Positions 17,515-26,614 of a stretch of DNA of 64,000 bases are shown here, piece by piece (positions within the stretch are counted from its first letter, which is position 1; each line of letters starts with the position of its first letter). The stretch covers positions 2,183,292-2,247,291 of the forward strand of contig NZ_CP048627.1 in the NCBI RefSeq assembly GCF_010669225.1. Reading direction: 5' to 3'. Below the pieces are notes generated by a model. It did no database searches. It was given only the letters and a program-made list of their open reading frames with translations, and was not told where the DNA came from. Origin of the DNA: Megamonas funiformis (GTDB taxonomy: Bacteria > Bacillota > Negativicutes > Selenomonadales > Selenomonadaceae). The translations under genes and the position numbers were made by a program.

Positions 17515-18483
17515 CTATAATTTACTTTTTATTTTATAAACAGCATATTTTAAATACCAATAAAAGGCATTAATATATTTTCCATAAAGAAAACTAGAAC
17601 GCCCCATCATTTTCATACTTTTATAATTAACAGGTTCAATTAAAGGAATATTTCTCCATAATGACTCTTTTGAAACTGATAAAAAATGTTTTTTAAATGG
17701 GTGTAAACACCATTTAGTCCAAGGTTTATATCTACCTACATAATGTACAAAAATCACATTTTCAGGTACTTTCCTTTTCTTATGTTTCATATTTAATAAA
17801 AAGTCATATTTTTTATCTAAATATAAACATTTATTATCTAATATTATATTTAATGCATCTTGATCTAACCATGGTAAATTTCCAACATTATCAAAAGATA
17901 CTTTTATAACTTTATCAGATATATTTTCTTCATTCCATTTTTTTACATCAATATACATAAAACCTGCATTAAAATATTGATTACTTTTTAACGATAATAA
18001 TTTTATTTGTTTTTCTCTTACATATTTTAAATCACCAACTACTGCTACTATATTATTTTTCAAATCTAATTTCATCAAATTTGATAAACTACCAAAACAT
18101 TGTATATCCGCATCAATATAAATTAATCTATCTACTATATTATTTAAAATTTTAGGCATTAATAATCTATTATATGTGGCTTTTGCAAAATGTGTTGTGG
18201 ATGGTAATTTATTAAAAATATTTGGATTTATAATATAAATTATCATTGCTATATTATACTGTTTTGCAAATTTTTCTAGCAAATTTAAGGAAATAAAATC
18301 TATAGTATCAATAAATATATGAAAAATAATATTTTCATTTGGATTATTTTTCACTATTGAAGTCATTGATACTCCCATAGGTCTAATAAAATTTTTGTCT
18401 ATACCAAATCCTATATTTATATATGAATTATAATTCATATTATTCATATTATATATTATTTTTTCTTTTACAAAATCATTCAT
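17515..18483 (-). CDS. Family 8 glycosyltransferase (LPS glycosyl/galactosyltransferase type)
   Basis: A 322-residue GT8 enzyme of the RfaI/RfaJ kind, transferring glucose or galactose from UDP-sugars to LPS. The fold starts 'INIGFGIDKNFIRPMGVSMT', the metal-binding DxD is in 'RLIYIDADIQCFGSL', and 'HYVGRYKPWTKW' is the family's C-terminal donor-binding histidine region. The start follows 'agaggttt'. It sits 12 bases from the sialyltransferase-like gene and 20 from the GT2 gene, so it is in the same operon. Confidence 0.9.
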   Translation of the reverse strand: MNDFVKEKIIYNMNNMNYNSYINIGFGIDKNFIRPMGVSMTSIVKNNPNENIIFHIFIDTIDFISLNLLEKFAKQYNIAMIIYIINPNIFNKLPSTTHFAKATYNRLLMPKILNNIVDRLIYIDADIQCFGSLSNLMKLDLKNNIVAVVGDLKYVREKQIKLLSLKSNQYFNAGFMYIDVKKWNEENISDKVIKVSFDNVGNLPWLDQDALNIILDNKCLYLDKKYDFLLNMKHKKRKVPENVIFVHYVGRYKPWTKWCLHPFKKHFLSVSKESLWRNIPLIEPVNYKSMKMMGRSSFLYGKYINAFYWYLKYAVYKIKSKL

Positions 18484-18503
18484 TACAAACCTCTACATTA
18501 TCT

Positions 18504-19487
18504 TTATTTTTTTAACTTTTTCCAAAACATTGATAATCTTCTATATTTCTCATATAAACTAGCATTATATTTTAATAAACATATTTGTCTTTTATATTTT
18601 ATTGATAAATTATTATTTTTATATAAATTTATTAATTTTTTTCTAGTTTCATTCTCTATTTTTTTATATTCTTCTCTATCAGATAAAGTATATATCCTAT
18701 CTAATAATCTTTTATAATGTCTATATAAATTTACACTACAAGCATTATAACAGTTTATATAATCTAAAGTTTTATCATTTTTTACATTTTGTAAAAACAA
18801 TTCATGTTCTCTTACATTATTTAAATATGCCTCAATTTTTTTATTACTAGTTAAACTACTCTTTCTTATTCTTTTATTATAAAAAACTTTTTTCATGCAA
18901 TAAAAAGATTTTGCATATTTTATAGTCGGATATAGAATTCTTAAATCTTCTCCTAAATTTACTCCTATGGGAAATCTAATATTCCTAAAAATATTAGATT
19001 TATATAATTTATTAAAAATAATCATATCAAAATTTCTATATTTAAAAATAACTTCTATTAATTTATTCTTATCTTTAAAAATCTCATCTTTATCTAATTT
19101 AAAAAATATACTATTCTTATTATTTTCATCAATTTGTTGATAATTACAACTAACAATGTCTACACCAAAAGTTTTTATAATCCCAAACATTTCTTCATAC
19201 ATATTAGGTTCAATATAATCATCTGGATCTACAAAAGCAATATAATCACCTTTAGCAATATCTAATCCTTTATTCCTAGCAGAACTAACACCTCCATTTT
19301 CTTTATGTAATACTATTATTCTATCATCAATCTTCGCATATTTATCACATATAATTCCACTTTTATCAGTTGAACCATCATTTATTAATATTACCTCTAT
19401 ATCTTTATATGTTTGATTTATTATTGATTCTATACATTTTTCCAAATATAATTCTACATTATATATTGGTACTATTATACTAATCAT
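18504..19487 (-). CDS. Family 2 glycosyltransferase
   Basis: A 327-residue GT-A glycosyltransferase: 'ISIIVPIYNVELYLEKCIES', 'LINDGSTDKSG', metal motif 'AFVDPDDYIEPNMYEE' and an acceptor-side Glu-Asp in 'NLGEDLRIL'. It overlaps the upstream GT4 gene by 4 bases (ATGA), indicating translational coupling. It is very similar in layout to the GT2 genes at 14034 and 14984 on the other strand. Confidence 0.9.
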   Translation of the reverse strand: MISIIVPIYNVELYLEKCIESIINQTYKDIEVILINDGSTDKSGIICDKYAKIDDRIIVLHKENGGVSSARNKGLDIAKGDYIAFVDPDDYIEPNMYEEMFGIIKTFGVDIVSCNYQQIDENNKNSIFFKLDKDEIFKDKNKLIEVIFKYRNFDMIIFNKLYKSNIFRNIRFPIGVNLGEDLRILYPTIKYAKSFYCMKKVFYNKRIRKSSLTSNKKIEAYLNNVREHELFLQNVKNDKTLDYINCYNACSVNLYRHYKRLLDRIYTLSDREEYKKIENETRKKLINLYKNNNLSIKYKRQICLLKYNASLYEKYRRLSMFWKKLKK

Positions 19488-20518
19488 AAAAATTCTTTTA
19501 TCCTTCTCTCATAATTTTTATACATAAGTTCTAGATTAAACTCTTCATTAATAAATCTATATGCTTTTTCACTAAAAAATTCTCTTATATTTTCATCATT
19601 TTTCATTCTTAATATATTATTAGCTAAATCTGATACTTCATTTTCTTTTACTAATAATCCCGTTTTTTCATTTAATACAATTTCATTTACGCCTGGAACA
19701 TCAGTTGCTATTATTGGTGTTTTTGAAGCCATTGCTTCACATAATACTAATGGTAACCCCTCATAATGTGTAGCCAATACAAATAAATCTGTTTTTACTA
19801 TTAAATCTTTAAAATTACCTTCTATTATTTTTATATTATTATCTAAATTATGTTCAGAAATATACTTTTCACATTTTTTTCTAGTTTTTCCTATGCCCAT
19901 TAATAACAAATTAATTTTTTCATTTTTTTCTTTAATCAAATACTCTATCGCTTTAATCAAAGTCATTTGATCTTTTTGTTTACTGAAACGAGCAACCATT
20001 CCTACTGTGAAAATGTCATGCTTTTCCTTTGCTAAATCAAAACTTTGTATATCAATACCATTATAAATTACTTCTACTTTTGATTTATCTATACCTTGCT
20101 TAATCAAGTGATTAGCTACACCCTTAGATACACAAATATATTTGTCTGTATATTTATCTAATTTTTGTGTTAAATATCTTCTAAAAGCAGTATATTTTTC
20201 TGTATTATGTTCTACATGTATTAATTTTACTGGTATTTTAGCATATACTAAGGCTAATTTAGTCCAAATATGTGTACTATATCCATGAACAATAATTAAA
20301 TCTGGTTTACTATGTCTAATAAACTCACCTAAAGACAATATATAATCTATAGTAAATTTGTCTTTTATAACAATAATACCTTTTAAATCAGTATTATTGT
20401 ATTTACGAAAAATATCTATAACTTCATAACCCTTAGTTTTTAAATAATTACTTATATCTATTGCAATATTAAGTGAACCTGACGGATTACCAGATACAAT
20501 ACTTAAAATTTTTTTCAA
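19484..20518 (-). CDS. Family 4 glycosyltransferase
   Basis: A 344-residue GT-B retaining enzyme. The N-terminal domain has the glycine-rich 'SGNPSGSLNIAIDI', and the C-terminal donor-binding domain carries 'VGMVARFSKQKDQMTLI' and the E-x7-E motif 'EGLPLVLCEAMASKTPIIAT'. The frame starts at TTG behind 'ggaag'. It heads a tightly packed block (GT4-GT2-GT8-sialyltransferase-like-membrane protein). The sugar specificity is not evident. Confidence 0.9.
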   Translation of the reverse strand: MKKILSIVSGNPSGSLNIAIDISNYLKTKGYEVIDIFRKYNNTDLKGIIVIKDKFTIDYILSLGEFIRHSKPDLIIVHGYSTHIWTKLALVYAKIPVKLIHVEHNTEKYTAFRRYLTQKLDKYTDKYICVSKGVANHLIKQGIDKSKVEVIYNGIDIQSFDLAKEKHDIFTVGMVARFSKQKDQMTLIKAIEYLIKEKNEKINLLLMGIGKTRKKCEKYISEHNLDNNIKIIEGNFKDLIVKTDLFVLATHYEGLPLVLCEAMASKTPIIATDVPGVNEIVLNEKTGLLVKENEVSDLANNILRMKNDENIREFFSEKAYRFINEEFNLELMYKNYERRIKEFL

Positions 20519-20540
20519 TTACTTCACTTCCTTTTAATTT

Positions 20541-20616
20541 TACCATCCAATTACATCCTTTAAATTCAAGCTTTTTCAACTTTTACCATCCAATTACCAT
20601 CCAATTACCATCCAAT
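20541..20616. repeat. 11-bp tandem repeat (taccatccaat)
   Basis: Three perfect back-to-back copies of taccatccaat occupy 20584-20616, and a fourth copy lies at 20541-20551. They sit between the frameshifted AlbA-type gene and the GT4 gene, with the last copy touching the stop codon. Such short tandem repeats can vary in copy number by slippage. Confidence 0.85.
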
Positions 20617-22138
20617 TAATTTCCCATTCTTAATCTATCTGCTAATTTTTGTACACCTACATAAAGCTCTAATTTTGTTAATGATTTTGAATATGCTCTA
20701 CCTCGTCCATTACCTGTGATTACTATTAGATCAGTATTACTTAATTCTTTTATTGCTCTTTGAAAAACATATTTACTAAGTTTTAATTCTTCTTTTAATT
20801 CTTTTGCTGTATATTTATTTTTACCATTTTTATCAATATAAGTAAAAATTAACTTAGCTTCCTTTGATAAATTCGGATATGTAGAAACTAAATCTACTTT
20901 CCATATTTTTATGTTTGTTTCTTTGAAATTAGTTTCTACCTGTGGTTGTTTAAAACTATTAGTAATTGCAAAATCAAATATTTCTGGTCCACCAGAACCT
21001 GCTCTCTCTGATAAACCTAATCTTCTAAACAATGTCATTATTACTGTATTTCTCGGACATGAATTTCCACCTTTTATAAATTCTTCCGTAGAAACTAACA
21101 TCATTCCTGGATTATTAAATTCATAATAATTACTATATACATTAACAATTATAGATGATGTACTTACATAATAATCAGCATGGACAATCATATTTATTAA
21201 TGCCTCTCTTAGAATCACTAATAACTTTTCTGGAGATTTTCTTATCAAATTTTTCTCCAGTTCAAAATCATCTGTTATTGTACTTTGTAATTTTTCCATT
21301 ATAAGAAAAAAATAATTCATTAAATTTAAATTTAAAAAAGACATATCATCAGAAGCTACTCTATCACTCCATCTTGCATTATTTCCTCTTCTATCAAAAT
21401 AATCTAAATGAAAATGTGGAAATCTATTTATTATAGCATCTATTTTTCCAAAAAATAATAAACCACCTTCTGTTATATAATATTTATTATCATTATAATC
21501 TAATTTTAAAGCTCCCATTTGTATTAGGAACTTTGATACATCCATATCTAAGTATTTTGTATCATGTGTATGCTCAAAAATATGTTGCCTATATTTTTGT
21601 ATAGATAATAAATCTAAATCTCTTTCTATTGTATAATTTTTTAATAAACCCACATCTTGAGCTAAATTTCTATTTCTCAATAATATTTGTAACTGTTCTA
21701 TATTAACTTTTACATCTGCTGAATTTAACCTAATATATGTATTTGTTAATACATTATTTAAGTAAATAGGTTTTTGCTGATGAGTTGCTTCTGGTACATT
21801 AATAATTATTATTGATTTATCTTCTATTTTTTTTATTTGCACATCGTTATTAGATAAAAGATTATAATTTACTTTATTAGTATTTGATATACATGTCCAA
21901 AAATCATCACATACTTTAGTTGGGTTTTCAACACCTGTAATTTCAAATTTATATTTTTCTCTATATTTTTTATCTCAGTAATACCTAAAATAATTTTACC
22001 ACCATGTGTATTTGCAAACGCACTATATGTTGACCAAAGATCTTTCGGTAAAATTCTCTTGCACTGTTTACATTCTATATCTTGATTTTCTGCTTCTAAA
22101 TTATTTATAAAAGTAACTATATTTTCTTCTGTCTTCAT
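20616..22138 (-). pseudogene. AlbA/Schlafen-domain ATP-binding regulator-like gene, frameshifted
   Basis: Two frames belong to one gene of about 507 codons. The first (22138 to about 21965) holds the AlbA_2/Schlafen domain start 'ENQDIECKQCKRILPKDLW..YSAFANTHGGKIILGITE'. The second resumes near an A6 run at about 21960-21970 as 'KYKFEITGVENPTKVCDDFW' and continues to 20616. It carries a GHKL-like ATPase region ('LREALINMIVHADY', 'RRLGLSERAGSGGPEIFD') and a C-terminal winged helix. A single-base indel separates them, so the product is truncated unless the run slips or the read is wrong. It interrupts a glycan operon, suggesting insertion of foreign DNA. Confidence 0.8.
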
Positions 22139-22164
22139 TTAACATTAATATCTCCTATAAAACA

Positions 22165-23256
22165 TTAATTAGTTTTATTATCTATTATCTCATTATATAT
22201 TTCTATAATCTTTTTTATCATTATTTGATTAGCAAAATCTTTTTCTACTTTTTTCCTTGCATTTATTCCCATTTTGCTACATAAATCTTTATCTTGAGCT
22301 AATATATTTATCTTATTTACTAAATCATCATCATCATTATATTTTACAAGAAATCCTGTTTCTTTATCACTTATAACTTCACTAATGCCACCAACATTAA
22401 AAGCTATAGCTGGCTTTTGCATTGCCATCCCTTCAGCCAAAACCAATCCAAATGTTTCAAAATATGATGGTAAAACCATAACATCTGCTATATCTATATA
22501 ATTTTCTACATCTGTCTTATGACCTAATAAATGTACTCTATCTTGTAAATGATATTCTTTTATTTTTTTCTTTAAATCACTGAAACCTTTTCCTTTACCA
22601 ATTACTACAAGATGCCATTTTTTACTAACTTCATAATTTTTCAATACATCAAGTAAATGCTGATGTCCTTTATTTCGCAAATTTTTAATACGCGAAACTA
22701 TAATCATAGTAAAAGCCTCTTGTGGTATATTATATTTTTTTCGTAATAAATTTTTATTTTGTCTATTTGGCTTAAATTTTTCAATATCTACACCATTATA
22801 AACAACTTGTATTTTTTCAGCTAAAAAGCCTTCTTTTATTGCAGATTTCCTAGAAAACTCACTTACAGCAATAATCTTATCCACTTGATTTATAATGTCT
22901 TTCACTTTTGCTGGTAATACACCATGAGCTGTATATACTATAGGAATATCTAATTTATACTTATTTCGTGTCTTTACGGCTACAATACCTGCTGCTTCTG
23001 AATTGGCATGTATTAAGTCTATATTATATTTTTCTACAATACGTTTCAATAATAATCCTGATATAAACTTACTTAATCTAATCGGTAAAAAAAAATGTTT
23101 TATTCCTTCTTTTTGTAATTCAACCGCCAATGCTCCACCAGCAGAAGCAATAAATACATTGTAGCCTAATGATTTTAAACTACGAGCTACCAAAGCTACA
23201 TATGATTCAGCACCACCTATATTCATACGAGGTACTAATAATAAAATATTTTTCAT
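22165..23256 (-). CDS. Family 4 glycosyltransferase
   Basis: A 363-residue GT-B enzyme of the GT4 type. The N-terminal domain reads 'PRMNIGGAESYVALVARSLK', the usual acceptor-side GGAE loop. The C-terminal domain has 'IIVSRIKNLRNKGHQHLLDV' and the E-x7-E element in 'SYFETFGLVLAEGMAMQKPAIAF'. It resembles LPS core and capsule glucosyl- or N-acetylglucosaminyltransferases. The ATG follows 'ggag'. It lies just after the GT9 gene, with 25 bases or so between them, in the same operon. Confidence 0.9.
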   Translation of the reverse strand: MKNILLLVPRMNIGGAESYVALVARSLKSLGYNVFIASAGGALAVELQKEGIKHFFLPIRLSKFISGLLLKRIVEKYNIDLIHANSEAAGIVAVKTRNKYKLDIPIVYTAHGVLPAKVKDIINQVDKIIAVSEFSRKSAIKEGFLAEKIQVVYNGVDIEKFKPNRQNKNLLRKKYNIPQEAFTMIIVSRIKNLRNKGHQHLLDVLKNYEVSKKWHLVVIGKGKGFSDLKKKIKEYHLQDRVHLLGHKTDVENYIDIADVMVLPSYFETFGLVLAEGMAMQKPAIAFNVGGISEVISDKETGFLVKYNDDDDLVNKINILAQDKDLCSKMGINARKKVEKDFANQIMIKKIIEIYNEIIDNKTN

Positions 23257-23262
23257 AAAAAA

Positions 23263-24237
23263 TTACTCCATAATTTTTCTTAAAGAATTAACAATATTTT
23301 CTACCTTTATATTTTCTGTTAAAACCTCACAACGATATAATGATTTTTCAGGAGCCCATGCGTCTAGATGTGCTTTTGTATGAATATAAAATAAACAAAC
23401 TGTAGGTACATCTACTGCCAAACCTAAATGCATAGTCCCTGTATCCACACTAATTAAAGCTTTACAATTAGCTAGTAGCGCTCCAAGTTGAGCAATAGTT
23501 GTCTTATCTACTAAATTTATAAAATCATCTTTAGCTATTTTAGACAATTCTTCTCCATATTCTTTTGCTACATTCCCTGCCCCTAATAGTAATAAAGTAT
23601 AACCTTTACTTTTTAATGTTTGTATTAATTCTTTACAATCTTTTAAAGGCATATCTTTTTCTTTCTTTTTAGAAGTAGTACATATTGCTACTAATTTATT
23701 ATCTTGTATATTTAAACCTTCTAATAACACTTCAATATCATCATATGATGATTCTGGCGGTATAAATTTCATTGGTAATTCTCTTATAGCTTTTTTACTA
23801 TATTGTTCTAATAAAATACTATTTTTAGTCTGTACTTTTGTCTTACCATGATAATCTATTTCTCTAGGATTATCTAATAAAAAATTTATTATACCTTTAT
23901 TTTCAGCATATACTTTTTTAGCCCCAAATAATTTTGCTAAAACAATACCTCTTTCATTACCATAGATAACAAAAGCTGCTTCAAAACCTAATTTAAATTT
24001 TTCTTTATATTCTTGATAAAAATTCCATGCTCCCTTTACACCATGATGTTTACCCTTTTTATCATAAGCTACTACTTCATCTACTCCATCACAGTAGGTT
24101 GCTACTTCTACAAATGGCTTATTAACAATAAAAGTTATATGTGAATCTGGATATAATATTTCTATATTTCTACATAAAGGATTAGTAAGTAAAGTATCTC
24201 CAAAAAAAGATGTATTAATAACTAAAAATTTTTTCAT
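23263..24237 (-). CDS. Family 9 glycosyltransferase (heptosyltransferase II-like)
   Basis: A 324-residue ADP-heptose:LPS heptosyltransferase of the GT9 family. The N-terminus 'LVINTSFFGDTLLTNPLCRN' matches the GDxLLTxP motif. The C-terminal ADP-heptose site is seen in 'CTTSKKKEKDMP' and 'ISVDTGTMHLGLAVDVPTVC'. I use the ATG at 24235-24237, behind 'aaggaaag', rather than the longer open frame. It would act on the LPS inner core at the cytoplasmic face. It is the first gene of the minus-strand group and is divergent from the deacetylase gene. Confidence 0.87.
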   Translation of the reverse strand: MKKFLVINTSFFGDTLLTNPLCRNIEILYPDSHITFIVNKPFVEVATYCDGVDEVVAYDKKGKHHGVKGAWNFYQEYKEKFKLGFEAAFVIYGNERGIVLAKLFGAKKVYAENKGIINFLLDNPREIDYHGKTKVQTKNSILLEQYSKKAIRELPMKFIPPESSYDDIEVLLEGLNIQDNKLVAICTTSKKKEKDMPLKDCKELIQTLKSKGYTLLLLGAGNVAKEYGEELSKIAKDDFINLVDKTTIAQLGALLANCKALISVDTGTMHLGLAVDVPTVCLFYIHTKAHLDAWAPEKSLYRCEVLTENIKVENIVNSLRKIME

Positions 24238-24259
24238 AAAATCTTTCCTTAAAAATTTA

Positions 24260-24287
24260 TTGAATATCTTCCTCATATTCGTATAAT
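24260..24287 (+). promoter_or_regulatory. Predicted promoter of the deacetylase gene
   Basis: TTGAAT (24260-24265), a 16-base spacer and TATAAT (24282-24287) lie 41 bases before the ATG at 24328. Confidence 0.65.
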
Positions 24288-24327
24288 ATATTATTATACA
24301 CTATATCTAAGGTTAGGAAAAATTATT

Positions 24328-25143
24328 ATGTTTATACTATTATTAATTATTTTATGTATATTTTTTATCTTATATTTAAAATTTAAAAATTATGTACCAA
24401 TTTTAATGTATCATCGTATAGCCGATATTCCTAGTGATAGAAATGCTCTACCTAAAGAAAAATTTGCCGAGCAACTAGAATATTTATCCACACATAACTA
24501 TCATACTATTACACCAGAACAATTATATAATCACTTCATAAATAAGGCTAAATTACCTAAAAATCCTGTTCTACTAACTTTTGATGATGGATATCAAGAT
24601 AATTATCTTGAAGCCTTACCGCTATTAAAAAAATACAATATGACTGCTGTTGTTTTTCCTATTTACAATTGGATTGGTAAACCTAATAAATGGGAAAATT
24701 TCGGTAAACAAGAAACTACTACCATGAATTTAGCAGAATTAAAATCTTGGCTTCATCATGGTCTAGATATCCAACCTCATACTGCCGACCATCCATTCCT
24801 AACTCAATGTAATGAGGAAAAATTAAATTTAGAAATTATTGATACCAAAACAAAATTTGAAAAATTATTAGATAAACCTATGGATTATCTTTGTTACCCA
24901 TATGGTTTTTTCAATCAACAAGTAATAAATATAGTAAAAAAAGCAAATTATAAAATGGCATTTGCTATCTTTGAAAATGTTCCACTTTGGCATATTAATC
25001 TTTTTGCTCTTCCACGCATTCCCATACCTTCACACCAAAAAATGTGGGAATTCAAATTAAAAGTAAGCTCTATTCACATTATTTTCGTTGCAATGCGAAA
25101 ATGGGAACGACAATTTAAACAACTAAAAAATAAATTTAAATAA
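24328..25143 (+). CDS. Polysaccharide deacetylase (NodB-like, CE4) with membrane anchor
   Basis: A 271-residue protein with one N-terminal membrane helix (about 1-18) and a NodB-type catalytic domain. 'ILMYHRI' begins the fold. The catalytic/metal motif is 'LLTFDDGYQDN' (catalytic Asp and metal Asp), and the metal-binding histidines are in 'QPHTADHPFL' (H-x3-H). 'LCYPYGFFN' is the typical R/CYPyG motif. It probably removes N-acetyl groups from a cell-surface glycan on the outer face of the inner membrane. It is a single plus-strand gene with its own promoter and terminator amid minus-strand genes. Confidence 0.88.
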   Translation: MFILLLIILCIFFILYLKFKNYVPILMYHRIADIPSDRNALPKEKFAEQLEYLSTHNYHTITPEQLYNHFINKAKLPKNPVLLTFDDGYQDNYLEALPLLKKYNMTAVVFPIYNWIGKPNKWENFGKQETTTMNLAELKSWLHHGLDIQPHTADHPFLTQCNEEKLNLEIIDTKTKFEKLLDKPMDYLCYPYGFFNQQVINIVKKANYKMAFAIFENVPLWHINLFALPRIPIPSHQKMWEFKLKVSSIHIIFVAMRKWERQFKQLKNKFK

Positions 25144-25150
25144 ATAAAAG

Positions 25151-25181
25151 GCCTCAAGAATATAAATTCCTGAGGCTCTTT
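25151..25181 (+). terminator. Intrinsic terminator of the deacetylase gene
   Basis: GCCTCA..GAA pairs with TTC..TGAGGC (25151-25176), followed by CTTTTT. Confidence 0.85.
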
Positions 25182-25184
25182 TTA

Positions 25185-25832
25185 TTATCTTATACTAAAA
25201 TATCTTATATGAATATATCTTCTTTTAAAGGAAATATCATATGTACAGCAAACAAGAGATATATATGCTATGATTTCACAGCTTTCTTCTAATAATTGAT
25301 TATAATTACCAAATTGTACTAAACCTCTATCAAATACACATTGACTCAATATGCTTGTTACTATAAAAAACAAAAATTCACCTAATGGGATATACCAACA
25401 AATTCCTTGTCTTCTGCTTTGATAAAAATATACTCCCAATAAAATCAAGGCTATTAATATTAAAATCCCTACTGTTGGATAAACTACTGAACCATACCAT
25501 AATTCATGTACTTTTACAAAAATCTGTTCACCATTTTTATCTATACCAATAGGATAAAATACACGACCCCAACTCAATTCTCTACCAATCATCAATATAT
25601 AAATTATTATCGAAGCTACATAAAACTTTATACTATCATATAAAATAAAATCGCGTATTTTCCCTATACAGATTACAATACCTAAAAATAAAATTACAAC
25701 TTCTAAATTCTCTAAAAAATGATTTTCATAACTATATTCTATAGGCAAGACAAATGATAACCCAATAAAAATAACAGTTAAAATACACAAAATAACTAAA
25801 GCTTTTGTATATCTAATTTCAAAATTTAACAT
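25185..25832 (-). CDS. Polytopic membrane protein, unknown family (paralogue 2)
   Basis: A 215-residue protein with about six membrane helices, strongly similar along its length to the gene just upstream. Shared blocks are 'SYENHFLENLEVVIL', 'RELSWGRVFYPIGIDKNGE', 'WYGSVVYP' and a C-terminal 'LLEESCEIIAYISLVC'. The conserved Glu, Arg and Tyr residues next to or in membrane helices suggest a functional site rather than a scaffold. I cannot name the family. The ATG follows 'aaggaa'. It probably works with its paralogue or arose as a spare copy. Confidence 0.65.
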   Translation of the reverse strand: MLNFEIRYTKALVILCILTVIFIGLSFVLPIEYSYENHFLENLEVVILFLGIVICIGKIRDFILYDSIKFYVASIIIYILMIGRELSWGRVFYPIGIDKNGEQIFVKVHELWYGSVVYPTVGILILIALILLGVYFYQSRRQGICWYIPLGEFLFFIVTSILSQCVFDRGLVQFGNYNQLLEESCEIIAYISLVCCTYDISFKRRYIHIRYFSIR

Positions 25833-25845
25833 CTATATTCCTTCT

Positions 25846-26466
25846 TTATTTCTTTTTAAATGATATATCATAAGTAAAGCATACTAAAGAACAATATGCT
25901 AATATCTCTGTGCATTCTTCTAATAATTGACCATAATCTGCTAAAAACTTAATTAAATTTTTTTCAAATACTATCTGACTCAAGATCATCATAATTATAA
26001 ATAAACGAATGCTATATCTAGGTATACTACAAATAATCTGTTCTTTTTTTATGTATTTATAAGTTTGTATCATTAAAAATAATGCTATTAAAACTAGTAC
26101 TGCAATTATAGGATATACTATTGATCCATACCATATTTGATGGATATTCATAAAAATTTGTTCACCATTTTTATCAATACCGATAGGATAAAATACTCTA
26201 CCATAACTTAATTCTCTAGCAATCATAACAATATAAAAAATACCACATGCTAAATAAAACTTATTAATTTTATCTTTATTTAAATTTGCAGTTTTATATA
26301 ACATATTTATAAAACCAATACCTAATATAAATACTTCTAGATTTTCTAACAAATGATTTTCATAACTACATTCTATTGGTAAAATAAATGCTTGAGGCAA
26401 TAATAAAACCATCAAACCAATTAACATATAATACGTCTTATGCATATATTTATCTACACAAACCAT
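25846..26466 (-). CDS. Polytopic membrane protein, unknown family (paralogue 1)
   Basis: A 206-residue, roughly six-helix membrane protein, the tandem twin of the following gene. The most conserved stretch is 'ARELSYGRVFYPIGIDKNGE', identical to the twin over most positions, followed by 'WYGSIVYP' and 'LLEECTEILAYCSLVC'. I use the ATG at 26464-26466, with 'aaagg' 9 bases upstream; an in-frame ATG also occurs at 26475. Thirteen bases separate the twins. Its place after the Stealth/heptosyltransferase genes hints at an envelope role, no more. Confidence 0.65.
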   Translation of the reverse strand: MVCVDKYMHKTYYMLIGLMVLLLPQAFILPIECSYENHLLENLEVFILGIGFINMLYKTANLNKDKINKFYLACGIFYIVMIARELSYGRVFYPIGIDKNGEQIFMNIHQIWYGSIVYPIIAVLVLIALFLMIQTYKYIKKEQIICSIPRYSIRLFIIMMILSQIVFEKNLIKFLADYGQLLEECTEILAYCSLVCFTYDISFKKK

Positions 26467-26571
26467 CAATACCATCCTTTACAAAAATTTAAATTTATTT
26501 TCATCTAAAATTCATTTTTATAAAATATACTATAATTGAGATAATAGAATATTTTTTTATCTATAAACAAA

Positions 26572-26609
26572 AATAAAGAAGTAAATTTTAAATAATTTAC
26601 TTCTTTATT
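26572..26609 (-). terminator. Intrinsic terminator of the Stealth gene operon
   Basis: A perfect 16-bp stem (AATAAAGAAGTAAATT with its complement) has a 6-base loop and runs into T-rich sequence on the minus strand. Confidence 0.85.
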
Positions 26610-26614
26610 TTTTA

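Noticed and set aside
20541-20616. Repeats considered as a CRISPR array or plasmid iterons
   Set aside because: Units are 11 bases and contiguous, with no spacers, no cas genes and no replication gene nearby.
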